Assembly: GCA_902781245.1 (NCBI GenBank)
Contig: CACZIP010000032.1
Location: 1-12,141, forward strand
Direction: 5' to 3'
Origin: an uncultured Coriobacteriaceae bacterium
GTDB taxonomy: Bacteria; Actinomycetota; Coriobacteriia; Coriobacteriales; Eggerthellaceae
DNA length: 12,141 nucleotides
In this document: piece after piece, positions 1 to 7,020 of the stretch
How the letters are laid out: each line of letters begins with the position of its first letter
Position numbering within the stretch: the first letter of the stretch is position 1
Position numbers and translations under genes: made by a program
The notes under the pieces: generated by a model
Databases searched by the model: none
What the model was told of the DNA's origin: nothing
What the model saw: the letters and a program-made list of their open reading frames with translations, nothing else

Positions 1-1
1 A

Positions 2-1195
2 TTGTCGAGCTCCTTGGACCGTGTAAGCGACGGGTTCGTCGGTCCAGGCGGTGATCAGTCTGGTAATCACGACCCACGAAGACCTGAAGGCTCCATGGGA
101 GACCTGCCCAACGAAGATGGCATGTTCGGTGGGCCACAAATCGGCGGAAACAGAGATGGTAGGGGCTCAATCGTTCCGGTGGCAGTCTACATGGTCTCGT
201 CCGATGAAACCTACACCATTGTGAGCGCGTTCACGACCGCCCAAATCGATTCCGACGTGCTATCAGAAGCATCAACTCGCATAAGCTCGCTTGACAACGG
301 TTTCGGTACGTTCAACGACCTTGGGCTACACTACGAGAAGCGTACGACAGTCAATGCGACGTATGTCGCATTCGCTGATACGTCATCGACAAGCTCCTGG
401 GAGTCCCTGGCCGTATCGCTTCTTATAGCAGCAATTGCGATTCTTGCTGTCTTCTTTGTCATTTCGTTCTTCTTGTCGAATTGGGCATTGCGCCCTGTCA
501 AAGAGGCCTGGGAATCGCAGAAGCAGTTCGTAGCCGATGCCTCGCATGAATTGAAGACTCCGCTCACAGTGATTCTTGCCAACAATTCGATACTGCTAAA
601 GCACTCGCAAGATTCGATTGCAAGCCAAAGCCAATGGATTGAAAGCACGCAAGTTGAAGCTCAGAACATGCAAGGGCTTGTAAACGAAATGCTCGAGCTT
701 GCACAGGTTGAGTCTCGTGCAGCTATCGAACATTCGATGCTTGATTTCAGCGATTTGGTAGACGGAATTGCCTTGCAATTCGAGTCGGTGGCTTTTGAGC
801 GTGGATGCGAATACCGCGAGAACGTCAAAGAAGGTCTTTTAGTAGATGGCGACGAGTCAAGACTTCGCAAAGCCGTATCCACCTTGATAGAAAACGCCCT
901 GAAATACGTAGACGAAAGAGGTGTAGTAACCATTACGCTCAGAGCAAACGATATGAAATCGATACTGGAGATATCTAATACAGGAACAGCGATTTCCAAA
1001 GAAGATATCCCGCATATATTTGACCGCTTCTACCGTACTGACAAGGCGCGTACCTCTGGTACAGGCGGGTACGGGTTGGGCCTTGCCATTGCACGTGAAA
1101 TTGCCCGCGAGCATAATGGCGATATCACTTGCGAAAGCAACGAAAAGGCTGGCACCGTTTTCACGATGACCCTACCGCTTGTAATCGTCAAATAA
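2..1195 (+). CDS. Two-component sensor histidine kinase, 5' end outside the window
   Basis: C-terminal part of a membrane sensor kinase that autophosphorylates on histidine and passes the phosphate to a response regulator. The frame is open to the left edge, so the TTG at base 2 is probably not the start; the first membrane helix is likely upstream. Visible residues 1-130 look extracytoplasmic and begin with a Gly/Asp/Asn/Pro-rich stretch (about 11-55). One hydrophobic helix lies at about 135-159. Only about 20 residues separate it from the H-box (FVADASHELKTPL, His182), so there is no HAMP domain. Catalytic boxes follow: N-box ENALKY (297-302), G1 as SNTGTAI (Asn326 replaces the usual Asp, which also occurs in CusS-like kinases), F-box IFDRFYR and G2 GTGGYGLGLA. 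The boxes look intact. No partner regulator is visible; it may lie upstream. The ligand is unknown. Confidence 0.93.
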   Translation: MSSSLDRVSDGFVGPGGDQSGNHDPRRPEGSMGDLPNEDGMFGGPQIGGNRDGRGSIVPVAVYMVSSDETYTIVSAFTTAQIDSDVLSEASTRISSLDNGFGTFNDLGLHYEKRTTVNATYVAFADTSSTSSWESLAVSLLIAAIAILAVFFVISFFLSNWALRPVKEAWESQKQFVADASHELKTPLTVILANNSILLKHSQDSIASQSQWIESTQVEAQNMQGLVNEMLELAQVESRAAIEHSMLDFSDLVDGIALQFESVAFERGCEYRENVKEGLLVDGDESRLRKAVSTLIENALKYVDERGVVTITLRANDMKSILEISNTGTAISKEDIPHIFDRFYRTDKARTSGTGGYGLGLAIAREIAREHNGDITCESNEKAGTVFTMTLPLVIVK

Positions 1196-1217
1196 TTGAA
1201 ACAGCATGCATATACAA

Positions 1218-1245
1218 CGATGCCCGACTTTAATGTCGGGCATCG
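1218..1245. terminator. Symmetric hairpin between convergent kinase and glyS genes
   Basis: A perfect 11-bp stem (CGATGCCCGAC / GTCGGGCATCG) encloses a six-base loop, TTTAAT. It lies 22 bases after the kinase stop and 28 bases beyond the glyS stop, in the only convergent gap of the window. The stem is GC-rich and reads the same on both strands, so it could end both transcripts. Neither side has a strong uninterrupted T run (CATGTTTGATG on plus, TTGTATATGC on minus), so it is not a textbook Rho-independent terminator. Confidence 0.7.
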
Positions 1246-1273
1246 CATGTTTGATGATAAAAGCTATTGCGAG

Positions 1274-3344
1274 CTATTTCTTAGCCATTTTGCCGAAGTC
1301 GGCAACATTTGCAAAGACAGAAACGAACTTGTTCAGCAACTTGATGTTGTTGGCGCGTACGTTCGCATCCTCGTCCATGACCATGACGTTGTCGAAGAAT
1401 TCGTCAATTGGGCCGCGTAGCGCAGCAAGATCGCCCAACGCTGCAGGATAGTCATCGACTGCCAGAGATTTCTCTACCGTGCTTTCAGCCTGCGTAACAG
1501 CTGCTGCAAGTGCATGCGAATGCTCGGTGAGTAAAGCCTCGTCGACATCTGCGCCAAGCTCCGCATCGCGGAGATTGTTTGCACGTGCGTAGGCGATAGC
1601 CAAATCCTCGAATGTTTCCTTGTCGTTTGAGCGAGCGCTTTCGAGAGCATTTGAACGCGCGATGAGAACCATTGGCTCTTCAACGCCCGTTGCAAGAACT
1701 GCGTCGATGGTATCAGCAGCACATCCGCGGTCGCGCAACATAACCTTGGTGCGGGTGACGAAGAAGTCGACGATGGCCTTACGCGCTTCGGCGCGATCGA
1801 ATTCGAGGCCATTCTTTTCGAAGATGTCGAGCGATTCATCAATTGCGCTGATAAGCGACACATTGAGCCCGTCTTCGAGCATTGCAAGGATGCCGATTGC
1901 CGAGCGACGCAATGCAAAGGGGTCAGATGAACCGGTCGGGCCCTGACCAACGGCAAAGAGACCGCAAATGGTGTCAAGCTTGTCAGCGGTTGCAACGACC
2001 TTGCCAACCAACGATGCAGGCGTCTCATCGCCAGCGAAGCGAGGACGATAATGGTCCGCGATTGCTTCAGCAACCTGGTCTGTCTCTCCAGCAGCCTTGG
2101 CGTAGTAGCGGCCCATGATGCCCTGAACACTCGTGAATTCCACAACGGCACCGGTAACCAAGTCCGCTTTGCAAAGCAGAGCTGCACGCTTCGCGTCCTC
2201 GGCATCCTGGCCCTCCAGGCCGGCATCAGCCGAAAGCTTGCCCGCAAGCTCGACGAGGCGGTCCGCTTTCGCGCGCGTCGTACCAAGCGATTCCTGGAAG
2301 ACCACTTCACCGAGTTTCTCAACATAAGCCTCAAGCGGCTGCTTGAGGTCTTCGTCGTAGAAGAACTTGGCGTCGTACAAACGAGCTGCAACGACACGCT
2401 GGTTGCCATCAACGATGTTGTCGTGATATTTCGGGTTGCCGTTTGAGGTGATCAGGAACTTGTTGGAAAGAGAGCCATCGGCGTTGAAAAGCGGGAAATA
2501 ACGCTGATGTACGAGCATGGCGTCAACGGTGATCTCTTTTGGAACCGCGAGGAAAAGCTCGTCGAATTCACCGACCATGACAGTCGGGTACTCGGTAAGG
2601 TTAACGACCTCTTCCATCGTCTTAGCCGGCAGCTCCGAAACGAGACCGGTTTCTGCTTCGATTGCCTTTACCTGTTCGCGAATAGACGCTTCGCGTTCGG
2701 CTTCACTCGGAACGACGAAATTCGCACGCAGGACATCGATGAGAGCGTCTGCGCTGGAGACGTCATGAGGTCCGGGAGACAGGAAACGGTGCCCAAAGGT
2801 CTTAGAATCTGCTGTGAGACCCGCAAACTCAACAGGTACGACTGTCTCACCCAACATAGCCAAAAGCCAGCGTACAGGGCGGCTGAACTGTTCGCGCCTG
2901 CTACCCCAACGCTGCGACTTCGGCCATTCGATACCCGTGATAATCGAGCCGAGCAAATCAGGAAGAAGGCTCGCGACATCGATCGAAGGGGTCTCTTTGA
3001 TTGCGTAAACGTACTCTACGCCGTTCTCGTCGCGACGCTCGAGCGTTGATGGGTCAACACCCTTGCCCTTTGCGAAGCCGATAGCAGCTTTCGTCGGCTG
3101 CCCGTTTTCGTCGAACGCGATCTTCGCAGACGGACCGCGGAACTCCTCGACGGAAGCCTCGGTGCGCTCGGGAACGTCGGCAACAATAACGATCAGACGA
3201 CGAGGGGTTGTGTACACGTCGATGGCGCCATGCGGGATCTTCGCACCGTCCAGGGCTTTTGCAGCGATGCCTCCAAGTTTCGTTGTCGCGTCATGAAGAT
3301 CGAATGCAGGCAACTCTTCGGTGCCGATTTCAAATGCAAGCGTC

Positions 3345-3355
<11 letters not shown>
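1274..3355 (-). CDS. glyS: Glycine--tRNA ligase, beta subunit
   Basis: Beta subunit of the heterotetrameric (alpha2-beta2) class II glycyl-tRNA synthetase. It supplies tRNA recognition, while the catalytic aminoacylation site is in the alpha subunit. The 693 residues match the usual beta length (about 690). The N-terminus MANKTLAFEIGTEELPAFD is typical. Family landmarks follow in order: HQRYFPLF (about 283-290), ARLYDAKFFYDEDLKQPLE (about 324-342), the HD-like helical region AALLCKADLVTGAVVEFTSVQ, DPFALRR (about 478-484) and a C-terminal anticodon-binding region ending RANNIKLLNKFVSVFANVADF. An ATG six codons further upstream is open, but the start at 3355 has AAGGAGG at the right distance and begins with MANK. 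The start overlaps the glyQ stop by 11 bases, so translation is probably coupled. It appears to be the last gene of the operon. Confidence 0.97.
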
Positions 3356-4259
<904 letters not shown>

Positions 4260-4271
4260 AACTCTCCTTCC

Positions 4272-4290
4272 AAAATGGGACATCGTCCCA
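4272..4290 (-). promoter_or_regulatory. Terminator-like hairpin directly before the glyQ ribosome-binding site
   Basis: In transcript sense, a perfect 6-bp stem (TGGGAC / GTCCCA) closes a three-base loop (GAT) and is followed at once by TTTT and then GGAAGGAG, the glyQ ribosome-binding site. The short stem with T run resembles a weak intrinsic terminator or attenuator. Its closeness to the Shine-Dalgarno could also affect translation of glyQ. The lepB-glyQ gap is only 49 bases, too short for a T-box leader. Function is inferred from shape only. Confidence 0.4.
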
Positions 4291-4308
4291 CACACTCAAC
4301 TCGATTGT

Positions 4309-4884
4309 TTAGAGGAAACCGACATCGCTAATCGGCCAATAAATAAATGCAGCACGTCCTGTGACGCTAGAAAGATTCACCGAGCCGAAATAGCGCGAGT
4401 CTTGAGAACTCGTGCGATTGTCGCCCATGACCCAGATTTCGCCTTCTGGAACCGTGTATGGGAACGAGACATCGACGCCATTTGCTGTGCGGTAGAGCGG
4501 ATACGACGGCCTGTAACCAGTGTACGGTTCGTCAAGCTCGAAGCCATCGACGTAAACCTTTCCGTCAACCAGGTCGACAACTTGCCCTTCCGTAGCTATA
4601 ACACGCTTTATGAGGATACGGCCTGCAACTTCTGGGTCTTGAAAGGTAACGACATCGCCACATTCAGGGGAATGCATGTAGTAAGTGATCTTTTCAGAGA
4701 AGACCATGTCCCCCGTCTTAATGGTGTCTTCCATGGATCCGGATGGGATCTCGTAGGGAACGAAGACGAACAGGCGAAGCAGAACAGTTATCACGACGAC
4801 CATTGTCGCCATAATAACGATGCTCAGGAATGCACGAGGAACTCCCCCGGATGCACTATGTTCAGCGTGTTGCCCGCGTTCCAT
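4309..4884 (-). CDS. lepB: Signal peptidase I
   Basis: Membrane-bound serine protease that cuts signal peptides from exported preproteins on the outer face of the cytoplasmic membrane. With the chosen start it has 191 residues: a short cytoplasmic N-terminus, one membrane helix (about 18-42), then the catalytic domain. Ser50 in IPSGSMEDTI is the nucleophile and Lys93 in RILIKRVIATEG the general base, forming the Ser/Lys dyad. The GDNRTSSQDSRYFG box (about 154-167) is the third family signature. Start choice is uncertain: the ATG at 4884 follows AGAAGG, while the ATG at 4908 adds eight residues but has no clear ribosome-binding site. It lies downstream of trmD, where many genomes place rplS before lepB; no rplS is present here. 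It is cotranscribed with the SRP genes, so targeting and signal cleavage share an operon. Confidence 0.95.
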   Translation of the reverse strand: MERGQHAEHSASGGVPRAFLSIVIMATMVVVITVLLRLFVFVPYEIPSGSMEDTIKTGDMVFSEKITYYMHSPECGDVVTFQDPEVAGRILIKRVIATEGQVVDLVDGKVYVDGFELDEPYTGYRPSYPLYRTANGVDVSFPYTVPEGEIWVMGDNRTSSQDSRYFGSVNLSSVTGRAAFIYWPISDVGFL

Positions 4885-4959
4885 TTTCCTTCTTGTATCT
4901 CCCTGCATCTCTGCTTAATTCAGCCGATAACTCGTAACATTTAATGATAAATCAGTTCA

Positions 4960-5769
4960 TTAGCTTCGACGTTCGGACAGTGAACTTTTCAGGAAATTTA
5001 AATCGTCCTTTTCAAGCTCAATTTCGTCGAGAAGGTCAGGACGAAGCTCAGCGGTTCTCAAAAGGCTCATCTCATGGCGCCATTTTGCTATCGCTCCATG
5101 ATCCCCTGAAAGGAGCACCTCTGGGACGTTTCTGCCAAAATAATCAGCGGGACGCGTGTATTGCGGATATTCGAGAAGACCGTCAGCAAAGCTTTCGTCG
5201 AGAGCGCCACCATCCGCACCGAGCACCCCATCGATTTTTCTTACAACTGCATCAATGATGATCATCGATGCGAGCTCACCGCTCGTAATAACATAGTCGC
5301 CGAGGGAGATTTGGTAATCAGCGAGCTCATACACGCGCTCGTCAATTCCTTCGTAATGACCGCACACGAAGAGCAGGCGCTCCTCAGCTGCCAGCTCGTT
5401 TGCCAGAGCATCGTCAAATCGTCTCCCGCAAGGCGTCAGAAAGATGGTTTTAGGCTTGGCCGCATCAGCATGTCGTGGAGCAGGTCCTGTGCGAGGTTGC
5501 TCATTGCCTGATGCGCTGTCGGGTTCTATGCCGAGATCGATGTTCGTTATATCCTGGTACGCTTCGAAGATAGGACCACATTTCATTACAAGACCAACTC
5601 CGCCCCCATAGGGGTCGTCATCGGTTGTCCTATGGCGATCGTGTGTCCAGTCACGGAGGTCGTATGCCGTGAAATCGAGAAGCCCCTTCTCTTGGGCGAT
5701 CCGCATCATTGATGCGCCCATGACAGACTCGAACATTCCAGGAAATGTTGATAGCGTTTCGATAATCAA
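4960..5769 (-). CDS. trmD: tRNA (guanine(37)-N(1))-methyltransferase
   Basis: Uses S-adenosylmethionine to methylate N1 of G37, next to the anticodon, which limits +1 frameshifting. It is a SPOUT-class, trefoil-knot homodimer in the cytoplasm. At 269 residues it is slightly long. Visible motifs: DDDPYGGGVGLVMK (50-63), LLFVCGHYEGIDERV (132-146, with the conserved Arg145), SLGDYVITSGELA (155-167, with Asp158, the presumed general base) and YTRPADYFGRNVPEVLLSGDH (204-224). The knot loop has ITSGEL where E. coli has LSGGEL, a mild change. Residues about 78-107 form a Pro/Ala/Ser-rich linker before KTIFLTPCGRRF, longer than usual. The start is TTG, chosen because AGGAGG sits five bases upstream and MIIETLSTFPGMF is the expected N-terminus. 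It follows an 88-base gap after rimM that holds two hairpins. Confidence 0.97.
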   Translation of the reverse strand: MIIETLSTFPGMFESVMGASMMRIAQEKGLLDFTAYDLRDWTHDRHRTTDDDPYGGGVGLVMKCGPIFEAYQDITNIDLGIEPDSASGNEQPRTGPAPRHADAAKPKTIFLTPCGRRFDDALANELAAEERLLFVCGHYEGIDERVYELADYQISLGDYVITSGELASMIIIDAVVRKIDGVLGADGGALDESFADGLLEYPQYTRPADYFGRNVPEVLLSGDHGAIAKWRHEMSLLRTAELRPDLLDEIELEKDDLNFLKSSLSERRS

Positions 5770-5774
5770 GGTTT

Positions 5775-5780
5775 CCTCCT
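5775..5780 (-). promoter_or_regulatory. Strong ribosome-binding site for the TTG start of trmD
   Basis: A full AGGAGG on the minus strand with a five-base spacer (AAACC) to TTG at 5767-5769. No ATG or GTG competes in this position. A perfect Shine-Dalgarno with a weak initiation codon suggests tuned rather than low translation. Confidence 0.85.
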
Positions 5781-5795
5781 GGAATGCAACTTAAC

Positions 5796-5817
5796 AAAAA
5801 GATCGAACAAGTTCGAT
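5796..5817 (-). promoter_or_regulatory. Hairpin with T run between rimM and trmD (distal)
   Basis: In transcript sense, ATCGAA-CTTG-TTCGAT forms a perfect 6-bp stem with a four-base loop (7 bp if the loop shrinks to TT), followed by CTTTTTGTT. The stem is AT-rich but the T run makes it look like a weak intrinsic terminator or attenuator. It sits 27 bases before the trmD start and does not overlap its ribosome-binding site. Confidence 0.4.
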
Positions 5818-5825
5818 GGTATTGC

Positions 5826-5843
5826 AAAATTGTAGTTTCTACA
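5826..5843 (-). promoter_or_regulatory. Hairpin with short T run between rimM and trmD (proximal)
   Basis: In transcript sense, TGTAG-AAA-CTACA is a 5-bp stem with a three-base loop followed by ATTTT. It lies 14 bases after the rimM stop and just upstream of the second hairpin. The upstream copy of CTGTAG could pair with CTACAG-like sequence instead, so alternative folds are possible. It is too small to call a terminator alone. Confidence 0.25.
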
Positions 5844-5857
5844 GCTACAGATGTGCG

Positions 5858-6373
5858 CTAAAGCTCGAGGAGCCCTTTGGGCAGGTTTACGTGAATACGT
5901 TCACCGTCAACATCTATGTTGGTGACGATTTCATCAACGAGTGGTATGAGAACACGAGAGCCGTTTCTGTCGACTTCGAGAAGTGTTTGAGCCGTGTTCT
6001 CAACAACGCCGACAAGTGTGCCAATCTCGCCGAGTGAGGCGTCCACAATCGGCCAACCCTCCCAAAGCGCTGGGGCTTCCTCGAAGCTTTCGGCATCTAT
6101 GAGATCGCGCTTTATGAGGCAGTGCATCCCAACGAGTTCGCTCGCAACTCCGACATCATCAACTTCATCGAACGTGATCTCAGCTCGGTCGTCATCTAAG
6201 AGAACGACGTGCGATACCGTTACCGTACGAGGAACATCGAGCTTTGGCGGTACGAGGGAAACTGTATCTCCCTCTTCAAGCAGAAACGGAAGGCCCGCCG
6301 CAGCGCGTGCGACGAACCTTCCGTCCAGGTTTCTCGATTTCGCCAGAATGGCGACGTCAACCCATGTACGCAT
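5858..6373 (-). CDS. rimM: Ribosome maturation factor RimM
   Basis: Assembly factor for the 30S subunit that binds S19 and helps mature the 16S rRNA head. At 171 residues it has the family length. The C-terminal PRC-barrel half is clear: GWPIVDASLGEIGTLVGVVE (about 106-125) and a close match to the family ending in LIPLVDEIVTNIDVDGERIHVNLPKGLLEL (142-171). The N-terminal barrel is divergent: the usual HGLRGEV-like motif is replaced by RNLDGRFVA (14-22), followed by GLPFLLEEGDTVSLVPP. Identification therefore rests on the C-terminal half and on its place between khpA and trmD. The ATG directly follows the khpA TAG (TAGATG) with only a weak GGA upstream, which suggests translation by ribosomes that have just finished khpA. 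Confidence 0.9.
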   Translation of the reverse strand: MRTWVDVAILAKSRNLDGRFVARAAAGLPFLLEEGDTVSLVPPKLDVPRTVTVSHVVLLDDDRAEITFDEVDDVGVASELVGMHCLIKRDLIDAESFEEAPALWEGWPIVDASLGEIGTLVGVVENTAQTLLEVDRNGSRVLIPLVDEIVTNIDVDGERIHVNLPKGLLEL

Positions 6374-6628
6374 CTAGTCCAGAATCTCGACTTCAACATG
6401 CATGCCGTTGCGCGATGCAGCAGCGCGTGCCAATGTGCGTATTGACTTGATAACTCGACCTTGGCGGCCGATAACCTTGCCAGCATCCTCTTCGTTCACT
6501 TCGATCTCGATGATGTTCGAACCATTGTCATCGATGCTCGATGTGATAACGAGCTCATCTTCGTGGTCGATGAGCGGGCGAACGATGCTTTCGACGAGGC
6601 CGGCCAGGTCTTGACTCTGCTCGGCCAT
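6374..6628 (-). CDS. khpA: KH-domain RNA-binding protein KhpA (YlqC family)
   Basis: Small cytoplasmic RNA-binding protein of 84 residues, almost entirely one KH domain. The signature GKVIGRQGRVIKSIR (50-64) contains the GxxG loop (GRQG, 54-57) that grips single-stranded RNA. The start MAEQSQDLAGLVESIVRPLIDH and the acidic strand IIEIEVNEEDAG are typical. In other Gram-positive bacteria the homologue partners KhpB (Jag) and affects cell-wall synthesis and division; that role is family knowledge and not seen here. It begins five bases after the rpsP stop and ends directly against the rimM start, in the standard rpsP-khpA-rimM order. Its ribosome-binding site is weak (GAGAG region), so coupling to rpsP is likely. 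Confidence 0.95.
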   Translation of the reverse strand: MAEQSQDLAGLVESIVRPLIDHEDELVITSSIDDNGSNIIEIEVNEEDAGKVIGRQGRVIKSIRTLARAAASRNGMHVEVEILD

Positions 6629-6633
6629 GCCCG

Positions 6634-6879
6634 TTATTCGCTCTCTTGCGCGTTCTTGATCAGACGTGCGACCGTGTCAGTGGGCTGAGCGCCAACACCG
6701 AGCCAGTACTCGAGACGGTCCTGTTTGAAGGAAACGAACGAGGGGGTTACGCACGGGTTGTAACGGCCGACTTCTTCGATGAAACGGCCATCGCGACGAG
6801 CGCGGGAATCGGCAACGACGATGCGATAGTAGGGACGCTTCTTCGCGCCGTGACGAGCGAGACGAATCTTGACTGCCAT
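6634..6879 (-). CDS. rpsP: 30S ribosomal protein S16
   Basis: Structural protein of the 30S subunit, needed early in assembly of the 5' and central domains of 16S rRNA. The 81 residues MAVKIRLARHGAKKRPYYRIVVADSR... give the canonical N-terminus, followed by RDGRFIEEVGRYNP (about 28-41) and a C-terminal TDTVARLIKNA. The ATG at 6879 gives this family start. Another in-frame ATG at 6885 adds two residues but would leave only three bases after the AAGGAG ribosome-binding site, against nine for 6879. It is the first gene after the longest gap in the run, which carries a possible promoter, so it may head a second transcript covering rpsP to glyS. Confidence 0.97.
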   Translation of the reverse strand: MAVKIRLARHGAKKRPYYRIVVADSRARRDGRFIEEVGRYNPCVTPSFVSFKQDRLEYWLGVGAQPTDTVARLIKNAQESE

Positions 6880-6888
6880 GAACATTTA

Positions 6889-6894
6889 CTCCTT
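6889..6894 (-). promoter_or_regulatory. Ribosome-binding site for rpsP
   Basis: AAGGAG on the minus strand, nine bases before the ATG at 6879 and only three before the ATG at 6885. The spacing supports the MAVKIRL start. Confidence 0.7.
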
Positions 6895-6933
6895 TTGCTT
6901 CTTATATCCAGGCTATGAAAACAGCAATCACAT

Positions 6934-6962
6934 ATGATAATTCGGCATTATCGAGAAAACAA
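6934..6962 (-). promoter_or_regulatory. Possible sigma-70-type promoter upstream of rpsP
   Basis: On the minus strand TTGTTT (6957-6962) and TATCAT (6934-6939) are separated by exactly 17 bases. The -10 matches TATAAT at five of six positions, the -35 matches TTGACA at three. Transcription would begin near 6927, about 48 bases before the rpsP start. It lies in the roughly 140-base AT-rich gap between the LRR gene and rpsP. The match is modest and was found by eye. Confidence 0.35.
6936..6952. repeat. Inverted repeat overlapping the possible rpsP promoter
   Basis: GATAAT and ATTATC form perfect 6-bp arms around a five-base centre (TCGGC). The element covers most of the putative -10 and part of the spacer, where a repressor site could sit. 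The arms are AT-rich, so chance is a real alternative. Confidence 0.3.
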
Positions 6963-7020
6963 GAATTACTTTCGCACTCGACAAGAGCGCCATATTGTTT
7001 GCCCTCAAAATTGCACAAAA

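Noticed and set aside
1474..2412. Long alternative minus-strand frame (312 codons) inside glyS
   Set aside because: It lies entirely within the conserved glyS gene, is Ser/Arg/Leu-rich low-complexity sequence, and matches no family. It is a shadow of glyS.
4260..4308. T-box riboswitch before glyQ
   Set aside because: The gap is 49 bases; a T-box needs a specifier stem and antiterminator spanning far more, and the T-box consensus bulge is not seen.
4909..4959. Promoter or small gene in the trmD-lepB gap
   Set aside because: The AT-rich stretch has no pair of boxes at 16-18 base spacing that I could defend, and no open frame with a ribosome-binding site.
6974..6990. Hairpin GCGCTC-TTGTC-GAGTGC after the LRR gene as a terminator
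   Set aside because: The stem is 6 bp with a G-T pair and the following bases (GAAAGTAATTC) are not a T run. It could be chance, so no terminator was called.
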